64,000 nucleotides of DNA from Pseudomonadota bacterium (GCA_018262505.1 JAGSYV010000011.1:62001-126000), one strand, 5' to 3'; counted from the stretch's first letter, positions 36,861-46,660 are shown. Notes: a model not told the origin generated them from the sequence alone. Made by a program: numbers and translations.

Positions 36861-38948
36861 ATGCCGTCCACCCTCAGCCTTTCCGCCGGTCCGCTCTCGC
36901 TTGTTCTCGGCCTTCCCGATCGCGGCATGCCGGAAATCCTCGCCTTCGGCCGCGGCGCGGCAGCACCCGATTTCTGGCCGGACGTGCCACGATCGAGCCG
37001 CATCAACGGCATGGACACAGACGTTCCCTCGGCAGTGTTGCTACCGGTGGCCGGCCTTGGAGCGTTCGGCTGGCCGGCCATTTCCGGCCACCGCGATGGC
37101 CGCGATTTCCTTCTCGATTTCTCGGGCTGGACCACTCGCCGCGACGGCAAGACCACGCGGCTCGCGGCAAGCGACGCTATCGCCGGTATTGATATCGAGA
37201 TTTCGATTCGGATGAACGAAGCCGGCGTGTTCGGTCTCTCTACCCGCCTCAGTTCTGTGAAAGACGGCGTCTACACGCTTGATCGCTGCATGGCTGGCAG
37301 CTTCCTGCTACCGGCAGGTGCCGCCACGGCCACTCGCTTCACCGGCATGTGGGGACGAGAATTTCAGATTCGCCGCCATCATCTCGCTCCTGGCATCACC
37401 TTGCAGGAAAGCCGGCGTGGCCGCACCAGCCATGACCGCCAGCCCTATCTTGGCGTCACCGTCGGTGCGGCCCGCTTCGCCTTCCACCTCGGCTGGAGCG
37501 GCAATCATCTCGTCGCCGTCGACACGCTCGATGACGGCCGCCGCCTCGTCCATCTCGGCGCACTGTTCGAACCGGGCGAGATCCGCTTGTCCCGCGGCGA
37601 CAGCTATCAGAGCCCCGTCGTCTATGCCGCCGAGGACGCGGCCGCACTGCAGGCCTTCGTGCGCTCGGACATCTTGTCCTGGCCGGGTGGCGCCATGAGC
37701 CCGCGCCCGGTCACGCTCAACACCTGGGAAGGCAATTACTTCGACCATCGCCTCGACTCGCTGAAGGCGCAGGCCGACGCCGCTGCCGCCTTGGGCATCG
37801 AGCGCTTCGTGCTCGACGACGGCTGGTTCGGCCGTCGTGACGACGACACCACCTCGCTCGGCGACTGGATCGTCGACCACCGCAAATACCCCGACGGACT
37901 GAAGCCGCTGGTCGACCACGTCACCTCGCTCGGCATGCAGTTCGGCATCTGGTTCGAGCCGGAAATGGTCAACGAAGACTCCGATCTCTACCGCGCTCAC
38001 CCCGACTGGGCGCTGAAGGTGGAGGGACGGCCGCTGCTGCGGTCGCGCCATCAGCAGGTACTCGACCTGACGCGGCCCGAGGTCACCGATTATCTGTTCG
38101 GCAAGATAGCGGCGGTGCTGTCCTCGCTCGCCGTCTCCTACATCAAATGGGATATGAACCGTGACCTGACGCATGTCGGCGGGGCCGATGGCCGGGCTGT
38201 CACCACCGCCCAGACCCGCGCTACCCATGCGCTGATGGCCCGCGTTCGCGCCGCCTTCCCGCATGTGGAAATCGAGAGCTGCTCCTCGGGTGGCGGGCGC
38301 ACCGATTACGGTGCGCTTGCCAACACCCAACGCGTCTGGACGTCAGACTGTACCGACGCGCTCGACCGACTGGAGATCCAGCGCGGCGCCAGCCTGTTCC
38401 TGCCGCCGGAGATCATGGGCGCCCACGTTTCGGCCAACCCCAGCCATCAGAGCGGCCGGACGCTGTCGCTGACCTTCCGCGCGCTGGTGGCGATGGCCTA
38501 CCATCTCGGCGTCGAACTGAATCCGCTCGTCATGAGCGCTGCCGAGCGCACCGAACTTGCCGGCTACATCGCACTCCACAAGCGCCTGAGGCCGCTGCTG
38601 CACGCGCCGAGCGCCAACTTCAACCTCGACCCGCGCGACGGCCGCTATGTCTGGGGCGCCATGACGGCCGAGCATGCGGCGATCTTCGTGGCGCAGGGGC
38701 CGACCATGATCGCCGAGCAGCCGGAACCGCTGGTCCTGCGTCTGCCGGGCGCACCGGAACGGATGTGGCGCATCGCCGCCACCCACGGCGACTGCCCCTC
38801 CGGCTTCATCCGGATGAGCGATGGCCAAACGAAGCTCTTGGCCGGCGAACTGACTTTCAGCGCGGCGGCGTTGGCGAGCGCCGGCCTGCCGTTGCCGATG
38901 CAGCGGCCGGAAACCGCCCTGCTCCTCGAACTGCGGCCGATCGCGTAA
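36861..38948 (+). CDS. alpha-galactosidase, glycoside hydrolase family 36
   Basis: A 695-residue GH36/clan GH-D enzyme that removes terminal alpha-galactose with retention. The N-terminal beta-sandwich (about 1-270) leads into the barrel at VTLNTWEGNYFDH. The nucleophile is the Asp of YIKWDMNRD and the acid/base is in VWTSDCTDALDR, with SCSSGGGRTDYG between them. There is no signal peptide, so it acts in the cytoplasm on imported galactosides or glycosides. It is followed after 110 bases by a YihS-like isomerase on the same strand. Activity on a related non-galactose glycoside is possible given that neighbour. Confidence 0.9.
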   Translation: MPSTLSLSAGPLSLVLGLPDRGMPEILAFGRGAAAPDFWPDVPRSSRINGMDTDVPSAVLLPVAGLGAFGWPAISGHRDGRDFLLDFSGWTTRRDGKTTRLAASDAIAGIDIEISIRMNEAGVFGLSTRLSSVKDGVYTLDRCMAGSFLLPAGAATATRFTGMWGREFQIRRHHLAPGITLQESRRGRTSHDRQPYLGVTVGAARFAFHLGWSGNHLVAVDTLDDGRRLVHLGALFEPGEIRLSRGDSYQSPVVYAAEDAAALQAFVRSDILSWPGGAMSPRPVTLNTWEGNYFDHRLDSLKAQADAAAALGIERFVLDDGWFGRRDDDTTSLGDWIVDHRKYPDGLKPLVDHVTSLGMQFGIWFEPEMVNEDSDLYRAHPDWALKVEGRPLLRSRHQQVLDLTRPEVTDYLFGKIAAVLSSLAVSYIKWDMNRDLTHVGGADGRAVTTAQTRATHALMARVRAAFPHVEIESCSSGGGRTDYGALANTQRVWTSDCTDALDRLEIQRGASLFLPPEIMGAHVSANPSHQSGRTLSLTFRALVAMAYHLGVELNPLVMSAAERTELAGYIALHKRLRPLLHAPSANFNLDPRDGRYVWGAMTAEHAAIFVAQGPTMIAEQPEPLVLRLPGAPERMWRIAATHGDCPSGFIRMSDGQTKLLAGELTFSAAALASAGLPLPMQRPETALLLELRPIA

Positions 38949-39058
38949 TCAACCATGCCAAACGAAAGGCTGGGCTCTGTGATCTCCTGAAGTTGTCCCG
39001 ACGACGGGTGGTGCTAAAACAGAACGAGCCGACGCACCGCCGTCCGGGAGGAGAGGAC

Positions 39059-40324
39059 ATGCTCAAGGAACTGAGATCCGCCGCGCACAGCCGCTGGGTT
39101 GAGCGCGCGCCCCATCGTTTGTGGCTGCTTGGCCGCGCCGACGCGCTGTTTTCCTTCTTCGAGGCCGGCTGCCGCAATCCGCTGGGCGGCTACTTTGAGC
39201 TCGACGAGGCTGGGCGATCGATGGCGCCGGGCGCCGACGGCGGCCTGCCGCCATCGCGCAACCTCCACATCACCACCCGTCTCGTGCACGCCTTCGGCAT
39301 CGCTTCGCTGATGGGACGGCCAGGCGCCGACGCCGTCGTCGACCAAGGCATGGACTTTCTCTGGAATGGCCACCGCGACGCGGCGAACGGTGGCTATCAC
39401 TGGGGTGTCGGCTACGGCACGCTGACCGACCCCACCAAGCAGGCCTATGGCCATGCCCACGTGCTTCTTGCCGGCGCCACCGCCAAGGCGGCCGGTCATC
39501 CCGACGCCGACAGGCTGATCGCCGACGTCACCGATATCCTGGTGTCTCGTTTCTGGGAGCCGAACCCAGGCGCCGTGGCGGAAGAGTTCACCGCCGACTG
39601 GCGGCCGATCGGCGACTATCGTGGCCAGAATTCCAACATGCACCTCACCGAGTCGCTGATGGCGGCCTTCGAGGTGACCAGCGATAGCGCGTATCTCCTG
39701 AAAGCCGAAAGCATCGCCGAGTTGATCGTCGACCGCTTCGCCGCGCACAACAACTGGCGGCTGCCCGAGCATTTCGACGGCAAATGGAATGTGACGCTCG
39801 ACTATGTCGGCAACCCGATGTTCAAGCCCTACGGGTCGACGCCGGGCCACTGGCTGGAGTGGGCGCGCCTTCTTCTACAGCTCTGGGAACTCGGCGGGCG
39901 CAAGCTCGGCTGGCTACAGGATGCGGCACGAAACCTTTTCCAGGTCGCCGTGAGCGAAGGTTGGGATCGTGAGCGCGGCGGCTTCTATTACACCGTCGGC
40001 TGGGACGGCAAGCCGTCAGTGCCCGACCGCTTCTGGTGGCCCTGTTGTGAAGGCATCGGTGCAGCCCATTTCCTGGCGTCGATTACCGGCGATGCCTTCT
40101 ATGAGGACTGGTACCGTCGCATCTGGGATTTCACCGCGGATCATCTGATCGACCGGGCGACAGGCGCCTTCATCCCGCAGCTCGACGCGGAAAATCGGCC
40201 CGCCACCAACCCATTCTACGGCCGGCCGGATATCTACCACTCCGTGCAGGCTTGTCTGATCCCGCTGCTGCCGACCTCCGGCAGTCTGGTCCGTGGCCTG
40301 ATGAGCGTGGGCATCCGGCTCTGA
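39059..40324 (+). CDS. AGE-superfamily sugar isomerase, YihS-like
   Basis: A 421-residue (alpha/alpha)6-barrel sugar isomerase. It resembles YihS (sulfoquinovose or mannose/fructose isomerase) along its whole length: MGRPGADAVVDQG, TDPTKQAYGHAHVLLAGA, DYRGQNSNMHLTESL, LPEHFDGKWN, GSTPGHWLEWARLLL, YYTVGWDGKPSVPDR and GRPDIYHSVQACLIP. The catalytic histidines of YihS fall in YGHAH and in the late DIYHS segment, both present. It would interconvert an aldose and its 2-ketose. ATG 39059 follows GGGAGGAGAGG; the longer ORF upstream is rejected. Its substrate may be mannose, sulfoquinovose or another hexose, and the neighbours do not decide. Confidence 0.85.
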   Translation: MLKELRSAAHSRWVERAPHRLWLLGRADALFSFFEAGCRNPLGGYFELDEAGRSMAPGADGGLPPSRNLHITTRLVHAFGIASLMGRPGADAVVDQGMDFLWNGHRDAANGGYHWGVGYGTLTDPTKQAYGHAHVLLAGATAKAAGHPDADRLIADVTDILVSRFWEPNPGAVAEEFTADWRPIGDYRGQNSNMHLTESLMAAFEVTSDSAYLLKAESIAELIVDRFAAHNNWRLPEHFDGKWNVTLDYVGNPMFKPYGSTPGHWLEWARLLLQLWELGGRKLGWLQDAARNLFQVAVSEGWDRERGGFYYTVGWDGKPSVPDRFWWPCCEGIGAAHFLASITGDAFYEDWYRRIWDFTADHLIDRATGAFIPQLDAENRPATNPFYGRPDIYHSVQACLIPLLPTSGSLVRGLMSVGIRL

Positions 40325-40383
40325 AGGGCCGAAAATCAAGAGGACATGAGGTGCCGTCGGCCTCGGCCGACGGCGTTCTCGTC

Positions 40384-41334
40384 TCAGCCCCTCGCCTTAC
40401 CGATCGACGACGCGGCCACGGCGAGCACGATGATCGAGCCGATCAGCACCTCCCGCACATAGCTGTCGATGCTCATCTGGGTAAGACCGTTGCCGAGCAC
40501 GCCGAGGATCAGCACGCCGACGAGCGTCGCCAGAACGTGTGGCTCGCCTTCATCGCTCATGGTCATGCCCAGGAAGACGGCGGCGATGGCATCGAGCATC
40601 AGGCCCGAGCCCTGCGTCGGGTTGGCCGAGGCCACCCGGCTCGCATACATCAGACCGGCCGTTGCCGCACCGAGGCCACTGAGACCGAAGGCGAAGAATC
40701 GCAGCCGTTTCACCCGGATGCCGGCAAGGCGCGCCGCTTCCTTGTTGCCGCCGATGGCATAGAGCCGACGGCCAAAGGTCGTCTGTTCCAGCACGAACCA
40801 GACGGCCAAGAGCACCAGCGCTGCGACGAGCGTCAAACTCGGCAGGCTCACCGTATCCGAGAGCGGAATACCGGAACGGGCAAAGCCCGAGAAGGCCGGG
40901 GGAATGTCGCGTCCGAAGATGGTCTTGCCGCCGGAGACCAGAAAGGCGAGGCCGCTATAGATGGTCAGCGTGCCGAGGGTCGCCACGAAAGGCAGGATGC
41001 CGACATAGGCAACGAGCACGCCATTGAGGAGGCCACCGGCGAGACCGATGATGAGCGCCAGCGCCACGCCGATTTCCACGCCATAGCCATCATGAAAGGC
41101 AAGCGCGGCGACGATGCCGGCCAGTGAGGCCATGGAGCCGACAGACAAATCAAAATCGCCCATCACCATGACGATGGTCATCGTGAAGGCAACCACCGCC
41201 AGCATCGACACCTGCTGGCTGATGTTCAGCCAGTTCTTTGCCGTCATGAAGGTGTCGGGAATTTCGATCCAGAAGAAGACGACGACGAGAATGAAGCCAA
41301 TCAGCGTGCCGTAGGTCTTGAGCGCGGAAGCCAC
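40384..41334 (-). CDS. sugar ABC transporter permease, RbsC-like
   Basis: A 316-residue permease of the ribose/galactoside/xylose importer family, with about eight to ten membrane helices. Conserved signatures are MGDFDLSVGSMASLAGI, GLLNGVLVAY, ILPFVATLGT and the cytoplasmic coupling loop YAIGGNKEAARLAGI. The GTG start at 41334 has AAGGA 8 bases upstream; the longer frame is rejected. It is third in a leftward operon of binding protein, ATPase and permease and converges with the isomerase gene. Confidence 0.9.
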   Translation of the reverse strand: MASALKTYGTLIGFILVVVFFWIEIPDTFMTAKNWLNISQQVSMLAVVAFTMTIVMVMGDFDLSVGSMASLAGIVAALAFHDGYGVEIGVALALIIGLAGGLLNGVLVAYVGILPFVATLGTLTIYSGLAFLVSGGKTIFGRDIPPAFSGFARSGIPLSDTVSLPSLTLVAALVLLAVWFVLEQTTFGRRLYAIGGNKEAARLAGIRVKRLRFFAFGLSGLGAATAGLMYASRVASANPTQGSGLMLDAIAAVFLGMTMSDEGEPHVLATLVGVLILGVLGNGLTQMSIDSYVREVLIGSIIVLAVAASSIGKARG

Positions 41335-41345
41335 GGAGAGTTCCT

Positions 41346-42875
41346 TCAAGCGGAGGGCGCAGTCGGCGTGCCGAAGCACAGGGCAGCGAGCGCGGCCTGG
41401 TCAAGCCCCTCGGTGGAAACGGTGGTCGCCACCTTGCCGTCCCGGAAGACGATGACGCGGTCGGCCATATAGACGAGTTCCGGCAGGTCGGAGGAGGCAA
41501 GCACCACCGTCTTGCCTTCGGCCGTCAGTTCGCGCAGCAAGGCATGAATGTCGTAACGGGCGCCGACATCGACGCCACGCGTCGGCTCGTCGAGCAGCAG
41601 CACCTCCGGCTTGCCGGCGATCACCCGGGCGAACACCACCTTCTGCTGATTGCCACCGGACAGTTCCCGCACCTTCTGCCGGGGTCCCTTGGCCTTGAGC
41701 TTCACCTGCCGGCCAAGCCCCACCGCCTGTTCGGTCTCCGCCGCGCGGTCTAGCACAAGACCGAAGCGAACGAGATCGTCGAGATGCGGCAGCGACACAT
41801 TGCCGGCGATCGAGGCCGACGCTACTAGCCCTTCTTGGCGCCGCTCACGTGGCAGAAAGGCGAGGCCTTTGGCCCAGGCCGATACCGGCTCATCGATCTT
41901 GACCGGCCGGCCGGCGAGGCTGATGGCGCCATCATGGCCGCCGTCGGCTCCGACGATCGCCCGGATGACCTCGCTCTGTCCGGCACCCTCGAGACCGGCG
42001 AGACCTAGGATCTCGCCCTTGTGCACTTCGAAGGATACATCCTGTAAATAACCTGTGGACAGGTGTTGGACACTGAGCGCCATCTCGTTTGCTACCGGCG
42101 CCAGACGAGGCGGGTATCCCTCGGCAAACCGGCGGCCTATCATCAGCTCGATCACCTCGAGCTTCTGGAGCCCGGCGATGTCGCGGGTCGCCACCGTGGC
42201 GCCATCGCGCAGCACGGTGAGACGGTCGGCCAGCTCCATTACCTCATCGAGACGGTGCGAAACATAGATGATACCGGCGCCGTGGGCGCGCAGGCGGCGG
42301 ATCACCGCGAACAGGCGTTGCGATTCCTCGGCCGATAGTGCCGCCGTCGGCTCGTCCATGACGTAGAGGCGGGCTGGCACGCCACCCCCGATGCTGGCGT
42401 CCTGAAAAGCGGCCGCGATCTTGACCAGCATCTGGTCACCGACCGTGAGGCGGGCCATCTTGCGGGCCGGATTGATATGGCTGACGCCAAGCCCGGCAAG
42501 GACAGCGGCCGCCGCCCGGTTCAGCCCCTCCCAATCGATCATGAAGCGCCAGCGGCGCGGATAGTCGCGGCCGAGGAAGATGTTTTCGGCGACCGACAAG
42601 TGCGGCACCACCGAGAGTTCCTGGTGAATGAAGCGCAGGCCGAGGCGAAGGGCATCAGCCGGCGAGGCGATGGAAATAGGGGCTCCGTCGATCTCGATCC
42701 CCCCGGCGTCCGGCTTCACCACACCGGCCAGCACCTTGATCAGCGTCGACTTGCCGGCGCCATTCTCGCCCATCAAGGCATGAACTTCGCCGGCCCGCAC
42801 CTCCAGCGACGCGCCACTGAGCGCTCGGGCGCCGGCGAAGCTCTTGTCGAGATCGCGAATCGAAAGCAGGGTCAT
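41346..42875 (-). CDS. sugar ABC transporter ATP-binding protein, RbsA-like (two NBDs)
   Basis: A 509-residue ATPase with duplicated nucleotide-binding domains. The first has Walker A GENGAGKST, a signature variant (MARLTVGDQ) and Walker B YVMDEPTAALS. The second has the degenerate Walker A typical of RbsA/MglA (GLEGAGQSEV), the signature LSGGNQQKV and Walker B LLLDEPTRGVDVG. It powers import together with the adjacent RbsC-like permease, 11 bases downstream, and the binding protein 58 bases upstream. Confidence 0.93.
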   Translation of the reverse strand: MTLLSIRDLDKSFAGARALSGASLEVRAGEVHALMGENGAGKSTLIKVLAGVVKPDAGGIEIDGAPISIASPADALRLGLRFIHQELSVVPHLSVAENIFLGRDYPRRWRFMIDWEGLNRAAAAVLAGLGVSHINPARKMARLTVGDQMLVKIAAAFQDASIGGGVPARLYVMDEPTAALSAEESQRLFAVIRRLRAHGAGIIYVSHRLDEVMELADRLTVLRDGATVATRDIAGLQKLEVIELMIGRRFAEGYPPRLAPVANEMALSVQHLSTGYLQDVSFEVHKGEILGLAGLEGAGQSEVIRAIVGADGGHDGAISLAGRPVKIDEPVSAWAKGLAFLPRERRQEGLVASASIAGNVSLPHLDDLVRFGLVLDRAAETEQAVGLGRQVKLKAKGPRQKVRELSGGNQQKVVFARVIAGKPEVLLLDEPTRGVDVGARYDIHALLRELTAEGKTVVLASSDLPELVYMADRVIVFRDGKVATTVSTEGLDQAALAALCFGTPTAPSA

Positions 42876-42933
42876 GAGAAAAGCCCGCGTCGGGAGGGCG
42901 GCAAGGCCGCCCGCCCATCCTGAGAGAACGACG

Positions 42934-43866
42934 TCAATCCTTGACGTTGTCAGCGGTGATCAGCTTGGTCGGCACATAGATGACCGACGATTTCGGCGGC
43001 TTGCCGGCCAGCGTCTGGGCCACAGCCTCGGCGGCAGCCCTGCCGATACCATGGAAATCCTGCGCCATAGATGCTTCGAAGTTGCCGCCGGCGGCGATCG
43101 CTTCGCGAGCCTGCGGGTTGGCGTCGATGCCGGTGATGACGATGCCCTCGTTCTGGCGGCCGGCCGCCTCGATGGCCTGCAGCGCGCCGAGCGCCGGCTG
43201 ATCCCAGGCGGCCCAGACGGCCGAGATCGAGCCCTTGTCGGGATGGGCGGCGAGCAGCGCCTCCATCTTGGCGCGACTGTCGGCGATGCCGCCATCCGAA
43301 ACGTCGGGCGTTACCCGGTCGAGCACCTTGATGTCGGGATTGTTGCCGAAGACGGCGTCGGCGATCACGCCGCGCACCTGCACCGGCGGAAAGGCATCGA
43401 ACACGAACATCACCACGTTGCCCTTGCCGCCAATGCGGTTGGCGACATAGGCGGCGGTGTCGGCGGCCATGGCATAGCCATTCGACGTGACGTTGGTGAC
43501 GAGATAGGGGCTGGCGCCGGCATCCATGCCGACCACCGGGATACCGGCGTCCTTGACGGCGGCAAGACCCGCCTCGACCTGCGCCGGATCGACGTTGATC
43601 ACCACCGCGTCGACTTTCTGCGTCGCCGCGTCCTCAAGGCGAGAGATGACGGCGGCCACATCGCCCTTGGTGTCGATGACGTTGACGTCCCACGCCTTGT
43701 CCTTGGCGGCCGCCTGGAAAGCTTCCACGTAAAACTGGGTGCCCGGCTGGGCGAGATAGGGCGTGATCACGGCGATCTTGCCAGCCGCCGTAGCGGCTCC
43801 AGCGGCGAACACGGCGGAAAGAAACAGCGCGGCGGCCGGAAGCCGCTTGCGGAGCGTAGCAGTCAT
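42934..43866 (-). CDS. sugar ABC transporter substrate-binding protein, RbsB-like
   Basis: Periplasmic binding protein of 310 residues, first gene of the importer operon. Signal peptide MTATLRKRLPAAALFLSAVFAAGAATA, then the peripla_BP_4 fold: IAVITPYLAQPGTQFYVEAFQAAAKDKAW, VDAVVINVDPAQVEAGLAAVKDAGIPVVGMDAG, and the hinge and second lobe ending at TAENVKD-like ITADNVKD. Start 43866 is chosen for the signal peptide and a GGGGAA site; 43881 is an in-frame alternative. The ligand is unknown but is presumably a mono- or small saccharide that feeds the neighbouring kinases and isomerase. Confidence 0.9.
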   Translation of the reverse strand: MTATLRKRLPAAALFLSAVFAAGAATAAGKIAVITPYLAQPGTQFYVEAFQAAAKDKAWDVNVIDTKGDVAAVISRLEDAATQKVDAVVINVDPAQVEAGLAAVKDAGIPVVGMDAGASPYLVTNVTSNGYAMAADTAAYVANRIGGKGNVVMFVFDAFPPVQVRGVIADAVFGNNPDIKVLDRVTPDVSDGGIADSRAKMEALLAAHPDKGSISAVWAAWDQPALGALQAIEAAGRQNEGIVITGIDANPQAREAIAAGGNFEASMAQDFHGIGRAAAEAVAQTLAGKPPKSSVIYVPTKLITADNVKD

Positions 43867-43901
43867 ATGTGCGTTCCCCATTTTCTCTTGGGCCGGTCGT
43901 C

Positions 43902-43919
43902 GGGGGACACACGTCCCCC
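43902..43919. promoter_or_regulatory. hairpin/palindrome in the divergent binding-protein/FGGY-kinase promoter region
   Basis: GGGGGAC-ACAC-GTCCCCC, a perfect 7-bp inverted repeat, lies 36 bases upstream of the binding protein start in the 259-base divergent gap (43867-44125). It could be an operator half-site pair or a leader hairpin. No regulator gene for the island is present in the window. Confidence 0.35.
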
Positions 43920-44125
43920 TTCTCCCCGCCAGCCTGAAATAGTTATCAGCCAGAGGCACGTCGTTCAACACGAAGCCGACCAATCGGTCTCGACTCCTCA
44001 CCGCCCCATGAGGCCAAGCGCCTCTTGCGGCAAATGTTTTTTGAACGAAGGATAGAGAGCCCGATAGACAGACAAGGATCACCGTGCTGATCTCTGCGAC
44101 GCATGTCTGCTAATCGGATCCTTCC

Positions 44126-45598
44126 ATGAAGACGCCCCTTCTCGTCGGCATCGACGTCGGTACCACATCGGTCAAGGCCACTTTGTTTGACGAAGGCGGC
44201 GCGGCGCTGCGGACCTTTGCCGCCCCCTACCCGACGGCGCGGCCGGCCGCCGGATTCGCCGAACAAAGCCCCGACGATTGGACGAGCCGCGTCATTGCAG
44301 CGCTCGCCCAGCTTTCCGATGGCCTGCCGGAGGGCGCCGTCGCCGCCGTCGGGTTAACCAGCCAGGTCAATACCCACGTTTTCCTGGACGGGAACGGCGC
44401 GCCATTGATGCCGGCGATCACCTGGCAGGATGGTCGCGCCGGCGCGGAAGCAGCCGAACTGGATGCGCAGATCTCTGCCGAAGAACGCATCGGCTGGTGG
44501 GGCGCCCCGCTTCCCATCGACGCCAGCCATCCCCTCGCCCGTGCGCTTTGGCTACAGCGCCACCGGCCCGACCTCTGGGCGCGAACACGCTGGCTGATGG
44601 CCCCCAAGGACTACTGCATCCTGAAACTGACCGGCGAGGCTACCGCCGATCCGATGACCGCCTTCGGCCTCATCGATCAGTCGCTTGGCTACGTTCCGCG
44701 TCTTCTTGCTCTCGTTCCGGGGATTGGCGACCGGCTGCCACCGCTCAGAGGCTTCACCCAGTCGGCCGGCCGTATCCGGCAAGGACTGCCGCTCGCCGGC
44801 ACGCCGATGGTCACCGGCGCCATGGATGCCTGGGCTGGGCTGATCGGCACCGGCGCCCTTGCCGACGGAGACTGCATGTATCTCTCCGGCACGTCTGAGA
44901 TCGTCGGTCTCGTATCGGGCGCGCGCCATCCCGCCGCTGGCGTCGTTGCCTTCCCGACCTGCGAGGGCATCACCCTGCATGCCGGACCGACGCAGGCCGG
45001 TGGCGCCTCGCTCGCCTGGCTGTCAAACCTCACGGGACGCACGCCGTCAGACCTGTCAGCCCTCGTCGCTGCTGGCGACCCTCACCGCCCCACACCCTTG
45101 TTCCTGCCGCATCTTCAAGGCGAACGCGCGCCGATCTGGGACATCGGCGCGCGCGGCGCCTTCATCGGCCTCGACGGCTCGATGGGACCGGCCGAACTGA
45201 CGCGCGCTGTCTTCGAAGGCGTGGCCTCGTCGGTACGCTGGCTTCTGGAAGCGCTGGAGGCGTCGGCCGGGCGGCCGGCGATGAGCTTTTCGATGGCCGG
45301 TGGCGGCGGCGCCTCAGATCCCTGGTGCCAGATTCGCGCCGACATGCTGGACCGGCCGATTCGCCGGCTCAAGACGCTCGACGCCGGCGTGCTGGGGGCG
45401 GCGATCCTCGCCGGCGTTGGCGCGGGCAGCTTTTCATCGATCGGCGAGGCGGCCGGCCGTCTGGTGGTCACCGACCGTGTGTTCGAGCCCGATCCGTCGC
45501 GGCGCCAGCGGATGGATTTTCTCTACGGCGAGTATCGTGCTCTCTATGCGGCGCTAAAGCCGTTCAACGCGGCCCGAGCCGCCTTTTCCGCTTGGTAG
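44126..45598 (+). CDS. FGGY-family carbohydrate kinase (xylulokinase-like)
   Basis: A 490-residue sugar kinase of the FGGY family. The N-terminal phosphate 1 motif is LVGIDVGTTSVKATLFDEGG. The substrate-side catalytic Asp is in GAMDAWAGLIGTG, and the C-terminal ATPase part includes SMAGGGGASDPWCQIRADML. It resembles xylulokinases, but the exact pentose, polyol or hexulose is not determinable. It is divergent from the importer operon and converges with the PfkB kinase across a terminator, consistent with induction by the imported sugar. Confidence 0.88.
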   Translation: MKTPLLVGIDVGTTSVKATLFDEGGAALRTFAAPYPTARPAAGFAEQSPDDWTSRVIAALAQLSDGLPEGAVAAVGLTSQVNTHVFLDGNGAPLMPAITWQDGRAGAEAAELDAQISAEERIGWWGAPLPIDASHPLARALWLQRHRPDLWARTRWLMAPKDYCILKLTGEATADPMTAFGLIDQSLGYVPRLLALVPGIGDRLPPLRGFTQSAGRIRQGLPLAGTPMVTGAMDAWAGLIGTGALADGDCMYLSGTSEIVGLVSGARHPAAGVVAFPTCEGITLHAGPTQAGGASLAWLSNLTGRTPSDLSALVAAGDPHRPTPLFLPHLQGERAPIWDIGARGAFIGLDGSMGPAELTRAVFEGVASSVRWLLEALEASAGRPAMSFSMAGGGGASDPWCQIRADMLDRPIRRLKTLDAGVLGAAILAGVGAGSFSSIGEAAGRLVVTDRVFEPDPSRRQRMDFLYGEYRALYAALKPFNAARAAFSAW

Positions 45599-45609
45599 CC
45601 GATGAAAGG

Positions 45610-45633
45610 CCCCGGCAGGTGAACCCGCCGGGG
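45610..45633. terminator. bidirectional terminator FGGY kinase / PfkB kinase
   Basis: Stem CCCCGGC / GCCGGGG with a short partly paired loop, located 12 bases after the kinase stop and 12 bases before the PfkB stop on the opposite strand. Convergent position and GC-rich stem support bidirectional termination. Confidence 0.65.
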
Positions 45634-45644
45634 GAAGTTACTTT

Positions 45645-46658
45645 TCAGGTCCGCCAACCCCATGTATCCGCCAGCTGCAGCGTCTCCTGCCAGCCGACAA
45701 CCGAGCCAGAGGTGGTGACCGAACGCAACGAGCAGGCCGCCGTGGCGTGTGCCAGAGCCAGCGATTTCTCGAGCGGCCAGCCTTCGTGGATGCCGTAGAT
45801 CACACCGGCAGCGAAAGCGTCGCCGGCCCCGTTGGCCCCAACCACCAGGTCCGGTGGAATGGCAACCGAAGCCTTCTTGGCAACGACGCTGTCTCGGGTG
45901 ACGGCAATGGCGAGCTTCGGCCAGTGCACGATCACCAACTCCATGGCACCATCTTCGAGTACCTTGCGCGCCGCCGCTTCGCAGAGCGAGGCGTCGGTTA
46001 CCCCATGGCAGACGGTGGGAAGATCGGCCAGCGCGCCAATCTCCGTATCGTTGACCACGACATAGTCGAGATGGCCGAGGCACGGCATCACGGCATCGGT
46101 CAACACCCGCGACTCGAGACTGGCCAGCTCGATATTGGTCTTGAGGCCGAGGGCGCGTGCCTTCTTCAGTAGCGTCACCCAGCCGTTGTCACCATTCGCC
46201 CAGACGCTGTCGAGCTGCTTGTGGAAGCCCGGCAGGCCCAGATGCAGGATGCGCCCGCTCGTCGCCGCCAGATCGAAGTGATCAGGGGTAAGCGCCGCCG
46301 CCACGCCCTTGGCGAACAGGTGGGTGCGGCGATGCGTCGCAGCCGACGCATAGGCATCGGTGAACTGCGTCGGCAGCGAACCGTCGACGTGCATTTGCCG
46401 ATGATCGATGCCCGCGTCCTCGGCAATACTCCTGAGAAAACGCCCGCTTTCGTCGTCGCCGACGATGGCGATGGTCTCGACCGGCATCGCCGGATCGAGA
46501 TGACGGATGTCGACCGCGAGGTTGCAGCCGGAGCCACCGCCGGCCAACTCCTGGGAGAGGATTTCGGCGATGCCGTCCTCCTCCGGCCAGAAGCTGATCA
46601 GGCGGTTGTTGTCGACGCACCAGGTTCCCCCGGTGACGATGCCGCGTCGTGCCTGCAT
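45645..46658 (-). CDS. PfkB-family carbohydrate kinase
   Basis: A 337-residue ribokinase-fold kinase. The anion-hole/catalytic signature GANGAGDAF, with the base Asp, is near the C-terminus, and the glycine-rich substrate-side motif LAGGGSGCNLAVDI is near the N-terminus. The 30 residues before it (GIVTGGTWCVDNNRLISFWP) are unlike standard fructokinases, pointing to an uncommon subgroup. Its ATG lies 2 bases after the stop of the aldolase-like gene (TGATCATG), so the two are translationally linked. A sugar-1-phosphate or ketose-phosphate product cleaved by that aldolase is the natural guess. Confidence 0.85.
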   Translation of the reverse strand: MQARRGIVTGGTWCVDNNRLISFWPEEDGIAEILSQELAGGGSGCNLAVDIRHLDPAMPVETIAIVGDDESGRFLRSIAEDAGIDHRQMHVDGSLPTQFTDAYASAATHRRTHLFAKGVAAALTPDHFDLAATSGRILHLGLPGFHKQLDSVWANGDNGWVTLLKKARALGLKTNIELASLESRVLTDAVMPCLGHLDYVVVNDTEIGALADLPTVCHGVTDASLCEAAARKVLEDGAMELVIVHWPKLAIAVTRDSVVAKKASVAIPPDLVVGANGAGDAFAAGVIYGIHEGWPLEKSLALAHATAACSLRSVTTSGSVVGWQETLQLADTWGWRT

Positions 46659-46660
46659 GA

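Noticed and set aside
38765-39058. 98-residue upstream extension of the YihS-like isomerase frame
   Set aside because: Overlaps the end of the GH36 gene; ATG 39059 has a strong ribosome site and the expected N-terminus.
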